Below are positions 1 through 13,700 of a DNA stretch of 64,000 bases, one piece after another. The position numbers and the translations under genes were made by a program. The DNA is from Oreocharis arfaki (Eukaryota > Chordata > Aves > Passeriformes > Paramythiidae), in contig VZRR01008214.1 of NCBI GenBank assembly GCA_013398015.1, forward strand, positions 80,617-144,616, in the 5' to 3' direction. The notes under the pieces were generated by a model, which did not search any database, was not told the DNA's origin, and saw only the letters and a list, made by a program, of their open reading frames with translations. The stretch's first letter is position 1. Each line of letters begins with the position of its first letter.

Positions 1-785
1 TAAATTTGCCTCCCAGTTTCAGTCTCCAGCACCAGCTCTACGCACTCATTAAGGATGTTAACTTACTGAGATCAGTATAAACAATATTATGCATGTTAAG
101 TTAAATATACTTGAAATAACTGTAAACAAATTAACTTGGTATAAGAATTACTCTGAATGTATCAGCATGATAGGTGTAAATTGAGAAGAGTAGCACAACC
201 AAATAAAACTTTTTTTTTTTTTTTTAAATTCTAAGTTAATTGGTTTTTTATTTAACCCTAGCATCTCTATAGTACACTGCAGATTCCAAATGAATATAAC
301 ACTTAACTGAGGTCCTGGACCCAGACACACAAACCTTTTTTCTTGCAAAGTTGTCCAAGATGACTCACAGAGATGATCTAACTATTGAGATATATCTGGT
401 AGTATCTGGTAGTACACACTTTCAGCACTGGTTGTACAAAATTAGCAATCTACATACATATTGTAGTCAAGATATGTGTCTTCAGTTTCAGTTTTTAAAG
501 GAGTTTAAAATTCCTGTGAAAGAAAAATAAGTAATCATTTCCATGTAGTCACACAGAGATAAGTGGTGCTAACACTCGCTTGAATAGTTTCTTTTCCTGT
601 AATAGTTTTCATGAACAGTACAATACTCACATACACAGTCACCACAGCTTCCCTTTTCACGCATGGTGTTACAAATCAACTTGCATTCAATATTCAGAGC
701 AACTTGAATAAACATTAACAGATATTCAAAAATTGTTTTGACTATTGTGTATGAGATGATAGTTGGGAAACAAAAGATCCAGAGG
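1..785. other. Unassigned AT-rich DNA
   Basis: No gene, RNA or repeat family was recognised. The only simple feature is a 16-base T run at 210-225. Short open frames here have no family resemblance and look like chance in AT-rich DNA. Confidence 0.6.
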
Positions 786-1557
786 CCAGAGATACACTGG
801 ATTCTGCACCTGGAACAAGTCAACCCTGGTAGTGTGTATATCCTGGGGAATGAGAGGCTGGAGAGCAGTGCCGTGGAAAGGCACCTGGGAGTCCTGGTCA
901 ATGGAAAGTTGAACATGAGTGAGCAGTGCCCTGGCAGCCAAGAAGGCCAACCCTGTCCTGGGGGCATCAGGCACAGCATCACCAGCCAGGCAAGGGAGGA
1001 GATTATCCTGCTCTGCTCTGCTCTGGGGTGGCCCCACCTTGAGTACTGGGGGAAGTTTTGGGTGGCACAATATAGAGGACATTAAGTTATTAGAGTATCC
1101 AAAGGAGGGCGACAAGGATGGTGAAGAAAGGAAAGCATTATGAGGAACAGCTGAGGTCACTTGGTTGGTTCAGCCTGGAGAAGAGGAGACTGAGGAAAGA
1201 CCTCATTGCAGCCTTCAACACCTGCACAAGAAGGGGCACATACCAATCTCTTCACTCTTGGGACCAGTGACAGGACTCGAGCAAATGGCATGATGCAGAA
1301 TCAGGGAAGGTTTAGGCTGGATGTCAGATAAAGTTTTTTAACACTTTGGTGCCCACCTTTTAGTGGCTAGGCATTAGAACAGGCTCCCCAGAGAAGTGGT
1401 CACAGCATCAAGACTGCCTGAGTTCAGGAAGTGTTTGGACAGTAATCCCTGGCACATGAAGTGATTCTTGGGGAATCCTGCGCAGGGCCAGGAGTTGGAC
1501 TCGATGATTCTGACGAGTCGCTTCCAACTCAGCATATTCTATGATTCTATGATTCTG
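786..1557 (+). mobile_element. CR1 LINE fragment, 5'-truncated, with intact 3' tail
   Basis: A 5'-truncated copy of the avian CR1 non-LTR retrotransposon. It holds the C-terminal end of the reverse-transcriptase ORF plus the 3' UTR. The peptide HLGVLVNGKLNMSEQC is readable around 877-930. It continues in another frame as ALAAKKANPVLG, so at least one frameshift has occurred. Further on, the DNA matches the CR1 segment meaning 'SLEKRRLRKDLIAAF' near 1170-1215. The element ends in the 3' signature: a TTGGACTCGATGATTCT-like block near 1496-1512, then CTTCCAACTCAG, then ATTCTATGATTCTATGATTCT-type repeats up to 1557. The tail resembles that of the SINE at 19119-19256. The copy is non-functional. 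The family is certain; the subfamily is not. Confidence 0.93.
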
Positions 1558-2139
1558 CATGGACTATTTCTTAAGCTCTTATTTTTAGATTTAACCAACC
1601 AAAGGTCATGAGTCAGGTATTTCAGATCTTTTTAGAACTCCCAATAAGTTCATCAAGGAAAAACTTGTATGTACAGTAAGATCTTCATTCCAAGAAGCCT
1701 GCGTTATCTCATTTGTATTTGTTAGATAGCAACATCTAAGACTGATATAATATGTCTGCTTTTATGTGGTAGATAACAAAGCAAAGTAAAGTTTAATTTA
1801 AATTACTTTTATCAAAAAGTTTATTATTTATATTGTTAATAATTTCTTCAGTACTATTTGACAAAGATTTCCATTTAGGATACAATGCCTATATTATTAA
1901 TACTAGAAATCTCTATATTAAATAATTTATTTCTTTTTATTCAGGCTATTTTAAATTGTATTTTTAAAATTTATTGGTTTTTAATTTCTATTTGTATGTT
2001 AATTTTAATTAGCATACGAAATTAATTTGGTAGGAATGCATAAGGATTTTTCCAAGGTCATTTTTGTTCGGATACATGGATTTAATATGAATGAAATTAC
2101 CTTGAACTTGAGTGGGAGTGGAGAAAGCAGAAATTTATT

Positions 2140-2360
2140 TTCGAAGGCTTATTTTTCTGCTGTTTATTTTTGTGTTATTTAATAGCAATAGTCACTGCAA
2201 AGGTTGCTGTCATGAGCAAAGTGAATTTGATTCAGCTGCTGCTAATCTTGTACAAACACAAACCTGCTAATTGAAAAGCTAATTATGATGATGGAGTGAT
2301 GAGAAGTATATCGGGCAGGATGACATAAAACCCATGAAACATCTATTATAAACCAGCTGG
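2140..2360. promoter_or_regulatory. Possible conserved noncoding element (enhancer-like)
   Basis: This block is more complex in sequence than its AT-rich surroundings and contains homeodomain-type cores: TAATTG at 2268-2273 and TAATTA at 2280-2285. It also has CAGCTG-type E-box material near 2234. No coding frame or repeat family fits. Vertebrate developmental enhancers in gene deserts often look like this, but I have no alignment, so the call is inference only. Confidence 0.25.
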
Positions 2361-5320
2361 TATCCTTTGAAGCTAGAAGTATTATAGATTGCTTTCTTGA
2401 GTTAAAGCAGGGATATTAATGTTATTCCTTGCACAGTTAGCCATTTTTTTAAAATCTGAAACTCTCAATAACCACAGACTTTAAGCAGTCAGAATACTCC
2501 ATAATAATAATATGTACATCAGTTCTATCAATGTTGACTTTAATGGAAATGTTGAATAAACAGGAAAATGGGAGGCATATGAAGTGCTGATAAATATGAA
2601 AAACGAGAAGTCATCAAGCAAGAACTCTATTTTTGCTTCAGTCATTGAATTTTTGGCAAGACTGATTTGTATTTGAACATTATTGAAGAAGAAATTCGAT
2701 GAACAAGGATTTGAATCCATTTCTATTCAGATGTTTGAGAAAGTTCTTTACTAGGTTACAGTGGAAGTTTGTGCCAAAGAACCACTGAGGTGCAAATTTT
2801 CTTACCTGGTGTGGTAAATATTGGACCAACCTTTTCCCCACAACATGCCACCAAACTGTCTAACTCCATAGTACTGTAAATCAGAGAAAGAGTAGAAACA
2901 GAGATCACGGTTTTTTTATTTAAATATTTTACAGACAATAAAAGAGGATTAATAATTCAGATGTTATAAATAAACCACTGTAAATATGTATTTCGTTGCA
3001 GTTCAATTGATAAAAAAAAATAAAGCTGCAAGAAGTAGTCATGTCAGAGACTAACTTTTAGATATAAAATATGAACTGGAGAGTGAGTAATACTTCTTGG
3101 CATATCTCTGCTGAATTTTCACCTGAATGTTCTTTGTACTGTCTCATCAGGGAAAAAAACCCCTCTTTTTAAATCCTTTAATGACATCAAACAAGTCTTT
3201 CTTTTTGAAAGGTCAGTAAGGTTACTTACACATACTCTGCCACAAGAGGAAACATATCACTATTGTGGATATTCTCATAAAGCCACAAATATTCTACATT
3301 TTCAATATATTCTAAGCATTTTTATTGGAAAAAAAATTTGCCTTAAGAATTTGACATGAAAATATTTGCCAGAAATTATTGTAATGTCATCCAAAAAAAT
3401 TGTGAGTAATTACCATCTGGACAGAAATGATAAAATGCAATTAAAGCAGTTAGGGGAAGACTTTAGACTGAATACCAAAGCGCATTACAGTTTCCTATAC
3501 AGATACAGATCTCACTCAAATCAGCACAACCTGGTTGTGTTTAAGTAGCGACTAGTAGGAACAAGCTTAATGGAAATAAGAAATAAGTAACAGAAAGCAT
3601 AAGCTAAACCAGAATCAAGCCTGAAATTCAGTTTCTTCTTTAGTTTTATACCATTTTCTACTGATTTATTTGTAATAATATATATTAGCCTATCAGAACT
3701 GTGATTTATGGGGTCAGAGAGCATATATCTGAGTGCACTGCCAGTTTCGTCAATTCCTTTCTTCATCTCTCTAATTTTACATAGAAGGTTCAAAATCTGT
3801 ATTTCCAAATCACCATATGAACAATCCCATACATTACTATCCATTAAATATATTTTATAAAAAGTTGTGTGAATATGCCCTCACTTCTATCCACAGATTT
3901 TTGTGAGAAGGAACTCAAATTTAGATTTAGAGCTTGAATTCTTCCAATCTGCTTGATGTGGCTTTCACTCATTATCCTGGTTTGGAGGAGTTAGCTCAGA
4001 TCAAGCAGGTCAGAATCACTGAGAATTGTCTCACTCACCCAGCCTCCATAAAAATGGAAAGTTTCGAAGCATGAAGGAAAACTCCATGGCTGACAGATAA
4101 TTTCCTACTTCTGTTTTGTGCACATAAGGAAAATATTTTTAAGAGAATAGTGGTAAAACTGATCAGACCTACAAGCTAACTTCAGGAGCTGAAATGGATT
4201 CTCAAGGAACTAGAAAGTTTGATGGACAGGGTTTCCTGGGAATAATTCACTTTGTCTTTTTGAAAGAACCAATCTCCCTAATTTATGTACCAAAAAATTT
4301 TAAAAATTTTAATTACCTGTATCATATTTTGCTTCTCTGACTTCTCTGTGAAAGTTTGTCAGAGGTACAGAGCTAAGAAAATACATCATGCATGTACATT
4401 TGTGAAAGGAATCAAATATTCGCTTACTGATAAGAAGCCATGACTATCCCATTGTTTAAGAAAAACTCTTTTTAGCATATCAAATTTCATGAAATTACAT
4501 GGGGCATACTGATATATTTAAAGTTAGACCTCTTGATCAGACTTTTTCTGAGTATATCTGTTGCTCTGACCTTGATGCAGGAACAAGAGTGCCAGAGTCT
4601 AATGAAATTTGATTGAACTTTGATTAAGATAATTGCACAGGGCTTTGAAATGCTAGCCTCAATAGAACGATTGGATCTATTATCTTCAGCAGTGTCTAGA
4701 CTAGTAAATATTTGTTCAAAGTAACTCCAAATCAAAAAGCAGAAAAGGAAAACTGTAGTCTCATTCTCCGGGGGAAAAAAAAAGTTCAATGAAGAAGTCT
4801 CTAAATAAAATTACTTTGAAAACATTTATTTGGTAAGAGACAAATCTCCTGAACTCTGTTCAGTGACACCATAAGAGAAGTCAAGAAGATTGGTGAGAGA
4901 ATGGAATTTGTACCTTATATTTAAATATATTCCACTATTTCTACAGAAATCACTGAATTATTAGTGCTATGCTAACAAAGTCAGTTCGGTCACCTGACCC
5001 GTCTCCTTGCTTTGTAATAAATTTTTTAATAAATAAGTGAATTTCATCACAGGTTTGTGATATCTAGGCAAGTAATAAGGACTGTGCTGCACAGACAAAA
5101 ATGCATGCCAACCATCAAGAGTACCTCTAGGCAGAAAATAAGGAAAAGAGATTTCTAATCAGTGGCATCTTAAAATGATCTTTCAAAACAAAAGGACTGA
5201 AAAAAAGCCTGACTACTTCTAATATATAAATTTACCTATCAGTATAAAGAAATACTGAATTATCCAAAGTCCTCCTTGTTCTACAGCTTTCATGGTTTTG
5301 CTCAACATATTCTTAAAAAT

Positions 5321-5366
5321 CAAAGAAGTCAACATACTTGACTTCTGTTGACAAAGAAGTCAACAT
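5321..5366. repeat. Short direct repeat with internal hairpin
   Basis: The 15-mer CAAAGAAGTCAACAT occurs twice, at 5321-5335 and 5352-5366. Between them, GAAGTCAA (5325-5332) and TTGACTTC (5338-5345) can form an 8-bp perfect stem with a 5-base loop. No known element matches. It is probably a small local duplication or inversion. Confidence 0.7.
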
Positions 5367-7893
5367 TCAGCAGTTACTGAACAGAATTTGACTGTACTCT
5401 GTTAGAGGCTGCTATGAAATAGAAGAGAATTATTCTTTAATAGTGGCACCTCTACAAACAGATGTTTTTCCTGAAATTGTAGGATGATATAAAAGGTAAC
5501 CCATGGTATTATAGTACTCAGAAAAATTGTCACTTTTCCAGTGCCTTTGCACAAAATATCCAGATTTTTAGTTGCCTGAACCCTGCCCTCTCCCGCCTTA
5601 AATTAGTATTTAAATTCTGCGTTTAGCCAAGTGCTAATAACCAATACAAATATATTACAATACTGTAACTTCCAAGTTAAATATGAGTGGTGGATGCCAA
5701 ATTAAATTTCCTTTGGAGGTTTTCTTTTATAGAATGATTATTTGTTTAATGTATGTAACATTCTCCAGCCCTGCTTATGCTTCATTGCAGGGACTGGGAG
5801 GTCTTTCTGTCTTCCTCAGCTCCAAAGTAGGTCAATAATTGAGTAAGGCAGCACTTACACTGGAGGTTTTAAGTTTCCCTGCCACTTCTGAGGATGCGTT
5901 TGCTGTAAGCAATTACAGTCATCACAGATTACAATTTTCACTTTGCTTTTCACAGGTAGGTACAATATTCGTGTTTTGAGAAGGTGGTTTCTGAATATTG
6001 AATGAGAAATATTCCCCAAACAGTTTTTCTTTCATCAAGCCAGAAGTAAGCCTAAAGAAATACATATCACTGTCAACACCCAAGGCTTTGTTTTTACAAT
6101 TTGACAGGGGTATACAATCCTTACAACAATTTCTTCAATGAATGAAGAAGAGAAAGGAATGTATAAAACAGCTTATGATATGGGTTTTGCTACTCTGAGT
6201 GCATGTTTTTCTGTTCTGTGAAAATGACAATAGTATTAATGACAAAGCAAAGAAAAAGTGAAAATTCAATTATATATAAGATTATGAAATATATCTTACT
6301 TTTTTTCCTCTCATTTCTATTTTTCAGAACGAGTACTTTCTAGTTGTAATTATATTTGCACATTCTTATATGTATCATTTTATAAGCCTTAAAAAGATAT
6401 AGTAGCATCATTATATGCTGGTATATTCAGTAAGAATAACCGAATTTGAGAATAAAACCGACAAGTTCTTTTACACATAAAGTGGCAAATATGATGTGCA
6501 AGGAATGGGAGATAATCAGTATTCCAGGCAAAGGTGTATTATGTAATTAGTCCAAAGTAGAAATCATCACTGTTTCACAAGAAAAATTTTCCCGGTGTAT
6601 TTGTGGTGAGAAACTTGAGCAAGAATCAGCTGAAGTTATGCACAAATTCCACTCCCCTTATGCTGAAGTTCAATTCCTTTTTTTCTGTAAAGCCCCCTGA
6701 CACATCATACCTCCCAGGAAAAAAATCACATAATTGTAAGTTCAGGTGGAACCTATGGAATAGCTCTCTGCTGATCTCGAGGCCCCATCAGGAGTAAGGT
6801 TTAGAGGAAACAGTCTTTTTGGAACATGTATATTATATTTTTGAATCTGCCTTGCACTTCAAATGGCACCTGGAAAGGTCTGTGTGAATTAGAAGGAAGT
6901 TCTGACGAATTCTGAAGAATTCAACTTGTGTTGTAGAATAAAACTAGAATCTGGAGGGCACAAGAGTAAAAGAACTTTACAGATGTCCCTGTGAAAATAA
7001 TTTTTTAAAATTCTGTTTAAAATATTACAGAATTTTGAAACCTCTTCTTCATTCTTTTTCTTTCCTTTCGGTAATGATTTCTCACTGTAGATTTTTATCC
7101 TTTCTTGACACTTTCTATTTTGGTGTAATAAAAGACTTGCAGTGCATCAATCTTTGTACACCAGAAGCAAGTGAATATATGTTCAAATTCTCTTGGTTTC
7201 CTTAACAACTGCAAGTGCTCTGTGGAAGAAGGGGATTTCTAGTCAATTGCTGCAATATGATGTTCCACTGGAAGAAAGACTGAAAAATACGATTTACCAA
7301 GTTTAATTTTTTGTCTGCATTTTCTTTTCTGTGATGTTGCCAACGTTCATGATGATTCAGTTTGCAAAGCCCACTTGAGAAACATTCAGTTCCAGTTAGA
7401 TTTATGTGCATCAACTAGATAATACTATCTCAGCCCACAAAGATAAATGAGAGTGCTGTAGATGCCTTCTTTTGTCACTGCCAAAAGCTGCCAATGTGGG
7501 GTGCCACACCGTGTTTGAGATTCATTAGCCATGTCACCTTTGCTAACTATGGCACCAGAAACTAATTATCCTTTGTTTTGCCCGTGACTTCACCCTTCTA
7601 AAGTCTTAAATATCCATCTAGACCAATTTGAACAGATCTTTTCACTAAAAACGCAGAGTGAGCAGTTGCTGCCTGCTGATGTTAATAGGTTATTGCCCTC
7701 AGATCTGCAACAAGTGTTGTCCTGTTTCCCTTCTTTTCTTTCTCATCTTTCCAAGTGGTTAATATCCACTCAGACAATTTATACAGTCATGCTTTTGATG
7801 TGCAAAACAATGTGAGAAGGATGGGAGGAGTTTCGTGTGCCACTCTGTGTTTGCAGTAGACTTAAAGATAGCACTTCTTCCAAATTCAAATTC

Positions 7894-7950
7894 ACATATA
7901 TATATATGTACATATATATATATATATATAAACACATATATATATATATA
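7894..7950. repeat. TA/CA-type microsatellite
   Basis: Alternating AT dinucleotides interrupted by GTAC and AACAC. This is a simple repeat expected to vary in length between individuals. Confidence 0.95.
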
Positions 7951-9973
7951 AAAAATAACTACTTCTCACTATTAGCTTCTGCTTGTGCACCATCAAGCAC
8001 ACATGCTTTGTCCTACTAAAATTTCTAATTATTATAGGAAATACACGAATCACTCATTACTGACTGTGACTCACATTACTTGTATTTGTCCAGTTTTAAC
8101 TAGACATATTTCTTTTGATTAAATCTCCGCAAAAATAATATGAAGGAATGGCTCAACAGAAATATTTCTGATTAACAAAAGCTAGCTACAGGAAGGACAA
8201 ATACTAGAGGTTAATAGGGATTTTATTGCTTGAATTGATTGAAAAGGTCTCCCACTTTTTTTCAAATTCAGTCAGGGTGCTGGGAGCATGTTTGTTGTAC
8301 ACGAGACTTCTGTGTTTTCTTATGAATTCATTTTATACTTAACAGTAGAACAAGGCTAGACTTGCTGAGCTTGACGTGATGTCATTCTTTGTTAAAAGAT
8401 ATTTTAAAATAGCAGGTGTAATGAAAGTCTAATATAATAAACAAGTCTACAGAGGAGAGAAAATTCACAGTGCAGATGATGAATGCAAATAAAATGAGCA
8501 GAGACTGAAATGCAGACAAGAAAATGAAATGACAAAAATTGAAGAATTTTGTTTGAAAATTCTCTTGAAATGTATCCATGTTTATCATCATATGTCTCAA
8601 TGAACAGAAGTATTTCCTATCTCAAACTTCATTCCTATAGTAGAAAATTTTACTTTTCTATTGTTAGTCTTGAAAAAAATAACTAAAACAACTAATCGCC
8701 TGTAGAGAAAGTAGTTTAATTTCTAGAATTTCAGTGAGAGAAACATAAGCAGCTTAAACCTGTCACAGTCACCAAGTCAATCAAAGTCCAAATGAAATGT
8801 GATGCCATCATGGATAGCTATTGGGTTATTTATAAAATATACAACATTAACTATTCTCACATTATCCACATAAAGATTTTTAGGAACAATCACCTTGTAA
8901 TATTAAAATTATCAGTCTCTAAACAATCCTTGAAATACCACTTAGCATCTTTAAAATTTTCATGTAAAGATAATGCATTATCCAAAGTGTAAAAGGATAT
9001 AATTTTCCATTGGGCTCAATCTAAAAGTCTATAAGTAAAGGTAATACATTAAAGTTAAAATTCAAGGACTGTAAAATGACGTCAAACAAATACTAGGAAG
9101 GTTGCAAATTTTCAAATGTGTCATATGGTGTGCAACATTTTCAGCTATTATCAGCATTTTCAAAGCTGAATGATTTTATTAGCTGAATTTGTAATGGGCA
9201 CTACTATTGGATAAGATGTTACTAATTAGGAAGCAGTCAAGATGAATCAGACTGAAAACATGCCTTAAGATCAGAGGATAATTATTATACAGCAGTGATT
9301 ATTATGATAAAGGATGGCAGATTCTGCTCTCTCATGCTATGCAAATCTAGAATCATTACATTTTTGGTAATGCAGACCTTTATTTTCTCATCAGAATGGC
9401 AGAAAGCAGGAAACTGCCCAAGAAAAATTAACTGAAAGAAGGAAGTAAATACACCTCGAAGTAGGAATAGACAATATTAGAAAAGACAGTGAAATGGTAA
9501 CTGAGCAAGGAAATAGAAAAAATGATGCTTCAGATTCAATATCCAGAAAATAAAATATGGGGACTGACAAAGTGGAAAGGCACAATTTAATATTCTTTAA
9601 ATACTAAAGGTTCTTGAAATACTCACCAGAACAAAATGATCTAAGGTGGAAACACTTACAATGATTAAAATATTAAATAAAAATAATACAGATCACACAT
9701 GATGTAAATTATAGAAAATACTATACTGTTCAAATGATGCTTCAAATGATGATGATGTGCCTCAGAGCATGCCCTAAAAAGTTCTGATCGTTTATTCTCA
9801 GAAGGATGTCATAGAAATAGGGAAGCCACAAGAAAGGACAGTGTGAAATACACTGGAAACTCAAAAACTTCAAAAAGACTGGAGAAAACAGGCTTTGTTC
9901 TTAACCTTAAGAAGGCAGCTAAGGTGGGATATTACTGCAGCCAGCCATCTAATGCTGGCTTTACTGGACATAT

Positions 9974-10434
9974 TATAGAGTCATGGAATGGTCTGGGTAG
10001 AGTGAACCTTTAGATATCACCCAGTCCAACGCCCCTTGCTCTGGGCAGGTACAGCTTTCCTAGATTGTGTTGCTCAAGGCCTCATCCAACCTGACTTTGA
10101 GCATTTCTAATGATTAAGGGGCATTCAGAACTTCTCTGGGCAACCTGCTCCAGTGTCTCACCAGTATTATCATAAAAGATTTCATCCTTATATGCAACTA
10201 AAAGACTCTTTTAGTTCAAATCCATTGCTCCTTGTGACTGTAGGCCCTGGTAGATGTCTTCCTCCATAGTTCTTATAAGTCCCTTTCAAGTACTGAAAGG
10301 CCACAATGAAGTCTCCCTGGAGCCTTCTCCTCTCCAGGCTGAACAATCTCAACTTTCTGAGCCTTATCTTATAGAATAGGTTTCCTCTGATCATTTTCGT
10401 GGCCCTCCTCTATGCCCACTCTAATCAATCCCTT
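9974..10434 (-). mobile_element. CR1 LINE fragment, minus strand
   Basis: A 5'-truncated CR1 copy on the minus strand, with its 3' end at 9974 (reverse complement of the ATTCTATGA-type tail: 'AGTCATGGAATGG'). The minus-strand peptide LRKLRLFSLERRRLQGDF (about 10291-10346) matches the CR1 ORF2 C-terminus, which usually reads 'LRELGLFSLEKRRLRGDL'. The tail portion carries the common 'CAGTCCAACGCCCC' and 'CTGGGCAACCTGCTCCAGTG' segments. It is decayed, and its truncated 5' end almost abuts the CR1 on the opposite strand that begins near 10450. Confidence 0.92.
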
Positions 10435-10449
10435 CATGGATGTATACTA

Positions 10450-10702
10450 TGAAAGGACAAAACCCAATGACAAAACCTACAAAAATAGATATTCAGTTAG
10501 GAAAAATTCTTCACGGTGAAGTTTGTCAAAGCCTGAGGCAGGTTGTCCAGTGAGACTGTGGAATTACCTTCTTTGAACATGCTCTAAATTGATTGCCCAA
10601 AGCCATGTGCAGCCTCCTCTGATTTGACCCTGATCTGGACAGAGGCTTGGATTAGATGATTTTCAGAGATCCCTTTCAACCTGTCTTTTTCAATGACTGA
10701 AT
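10450..10702 (+). mobile_element. CR1 LINE 3' fragment, plus strand
   Basis: About 250 bp of CR1 3' region. The usual order is readable: 'AAAATTCTTCAC.GTGAAG', 'GCCTGAGGCAGGTTGTCCAG' (near 10531-10550), 'GGATTAGATGATTTTCAGAG' (near 10650-10669), then 'CCCTTTCAACCTGTC' and a degraded tail. It is severely 5'-truncated and older-looking than most copies here. It lies head to head with the minus-strand CR1 at 9974-10434. Both have their own 3' ends, so two insertions are more likely than one inverted insertion. Confidence 0.82.
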
Positions 10703-13700
10703 AGAACTGAGAAAATGGTTTGTCAAAAGAAGCAGTTAGTTTCATCTACAACAGTATTTCCTCATTTAATGAGCATCCAAAAATGAGAAGAATGTTGGTA
10801 GAGTTCAAAATTTTCCTATGCTAAACTCTGAAATCCTTAGTTGCTCCTCAAACTAGAAACCATTATTAAAGATCTTACTGCACATATGGAAAATAGGCCA
10901 CATTAAGTGTTTCTCATGATGACTTGAAAATAGCTAGATTAATCTTCTGAATCTGAGTACTATTTTCTTTAGGATATTCACAAAATGAGCCAAGTTCAAG
11001 ATTCTTGCTGCATAATTTTTCAGTTATTTGAATGCAATTTTCTAAAGTAAAAGAAAAGCATTTTTCATACCAGACTAACTTGAAAATTATTACTCTTTTG
11101 CAGAAACTTTACAAAAAGAAATTCCATTGTTATCATCATTAGTTTGAACATATTAGAAGTTCATAGTACCATACTTAATATCAGTAGTATACCTGTAAAC
11201 AAAAATAGCAAATGAGATTGAGTATGTTCTGGTGGATAGGGCTTTACTCCTGGCTTTCACATTTTCCTGATGTGTAAATTGTCTTGCTTAGGTTGTTCTC
11301 TACGTGCTTGATTTTTCACCTTTTGCTCATCTTAGACAGCTATACACTGCTCTGAACAGTGACACTGCATTCTTGCTTGTTTGTTTTCTTCCTAGTATAA
11401 TACAGCTTCTGTGGTTGGAACATCTAAATAATGCTGTACTGAAAATTAGCAAGCAATAGTAATGTCACAGTCTCAGACATTTTACAAGCCTTACACAGAC
11501 TCGGGCCATCAGGTAAATGTAGTACAATAGAATTATGTCCTGTGATAAGAGCAGCTGATTTATGTCACTGTACTGAACTTCCGAACTTCTGACTTATTTA
11601 TGTTGCTGTCACCTGAACTCTTCAGCCAGACAAAGTAACTTTTTTAAATTGTCTCTTGAAACAGTTGTTAGAGTTCTCAATTTGTTGGTTTTGGCACTAC
11701 ACAGACACATAACAAAATTATATGCCTTGCTAACAACATCTCTAAACAGCTTAATGTCTAAGTGAATAAGGCAGATATTTTTTAAAAGAAGGCAAATACA
11801 AAATTAGTAGATGATGAGTGGAAGAAAAAAAAAGCATCAGATCTAAAGGGCACTGAATTCAGTAATCCATCATCCCATGCAAAATAGATTTTGGATTAGA
11901 TTTTTAATCAGCAGAGAAGAAAATCTGGTTCTCCCACACCCGATTTATTAACAAGTCTGTCTCCCTTGGAAACTAAAATAATTTGATAGGATAAAACAGT
12001 AGTGAAGTAATACTGTTTGATCCATAAATTGAAAATAAAAGGAAAGTGCATATTTCTTAGAAGATTAAATAATGGATGAATTTATTCCTAAATTAGCGGG
12101 ATAGCAAGTTGCTTGGAGGAAAGGGTTAAAAGAGGAAGAATGGTAAGGAGGATGGTAGATTCACTTAAGTGACCTTGCAGGTGGGAATGCTGAGGTCTGG
12201 AAAATATTAGCGTGGGAAACCTTATTATATTATGCCTACGGCTATTTATCCTCTCTGTTTCGAGATGTAGAATCTCTGTGTAGAGATAACACAGGTGATT
12301 ACAGAGACTTGTAGACACTCTCATGGACATGCTTGAACTCTCTGTCTTGGGAAAGAGATCAAAGCTCAGAGATCACAAAAAGCACAAAGGAGATCACATT
12401 ATGGTAGGAAACTGCATGCTTGGGCCCTTGATAAATTGGTGCAAACAGCAGCCCTGCCTTGTTCTAGGATGGACTGAGCCTGATGGTGACGGAGTTCCCA
12501 TTTGTGTCTCTCTGCTGGCTGTTGTTTCAGGATCCTTCAGTTAGCAAGGTAATGACATAAATTTACTCTTTGCATTTCAGCCATGGTTTTGTGGTTGTTC
12601 TGGCCACAACTGTGTCGACTCACACACAAGTCCTCTGCAATATCCCCTTCCACATTCCCAATTTCCTCTACCCACTACTGAAATAAGCTGTCAGTCAAAG
12701 ACTTTCAGGTTTCAGTGGATTGGTCACCAGTTTGTTTATATATAATATTTCTGCAATGATCTGCATCTGCCAGCCAATACAAGAAACAGCAACTGCTTTA
12801 GACATCTGCATCTAAGTGTTTGGAAAGACTTATACAACAGCATCAGTCTCTTCTTTTTTAGCAGAACTGAATTTCGTAAAAGGATTTCTACAGCTTACAA
12901 GTTCTTTTGAAACCTCTCTTTACTGTGCATGGCATTTTTTCCCCACAGTGTTTAGGTGAATTTATGTGATCACTTTGAAAAGAAGTATATTGGCTTAAGA
13001 TGTAGCCTCATTCTCACTGTTCGTTACCACACCCACCACTCTGTTGTGGTAACCGATTTTAAGGTCACCCTTAATCCCTTAGTACAAAGCATGTTTTTAT
13101 AGCTTTAGGATACAATTCTTGTATATTTCCTTTGATGGATAAGCTCATGTTTGAATTCCTGGACCTCTCTCCTCACAGCTTTACTTTCTAGCTTGATTCT
13201 GTAGTTCCTTGTTTCTTCAGCTTACCTGATTAAATTTGCGAAGTGCTTCTGAAAACCTCATTGGTCACATATTTTGGGAAAAGCTTTCATAGTGATTGTG
13301 TGATGTCACATTTAGATTACTTTAAACTTTATTATGTGATTTTTTTCATCTATAGCAAAAATTGCTGGTAACTTTACAACTTATATTGTACTTTTGCCCA
13401 GAAAACATATCTGCAAAAAGATACCTAGGGAGTTGAAAAGAGGCAATTTGATCAGATAACTTAAACTGTTCTGTAAAACTATTAAAGTACCAATTTTCTC
13501 TAATAATATGGCCAACTAATTTACTTGATCACTCCAAAGGGACATCTGAGTGGGTAGAAGTGGTTTCCTGAAACATCTTGCTTTAGAGTTCTCCTGTTAC
13601 TCTGAGGATGCTCTAAGAGTTGGCTCGTAAAGTACATAGTAAATTAAGGAGGTCACTAATTTGTGTGTCTCTGTTGAAACTTAGCCACATTCTCCTGCCC

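Larger units (their letters stand above)
1558..9973. other. Long unique AT-rich intergenic (or intronic) stretch
   Basis: About 8.4 kb with no recognisable gene and no clear transposon. All open frames are short (100 codons or fewer), lack family resemblance and fit chance. It contains a conserved-element-like block (2140-2360), a small hairpin with direct repeats (5321-5366), a TA microsatellite (7894-7950) and an octamer-containing block (9150-9370), listed separately. Whether it is intergenic or inside a large intron cannot be decided from the sequence. Confidence 0.6.

Noticed and set aside
3975..4020. Start of another avian LTR (ATCCTGGTTTGGAGG)
   Set aside because: Only about 15 bases resemble the LTR start and nothing downstream supports it.
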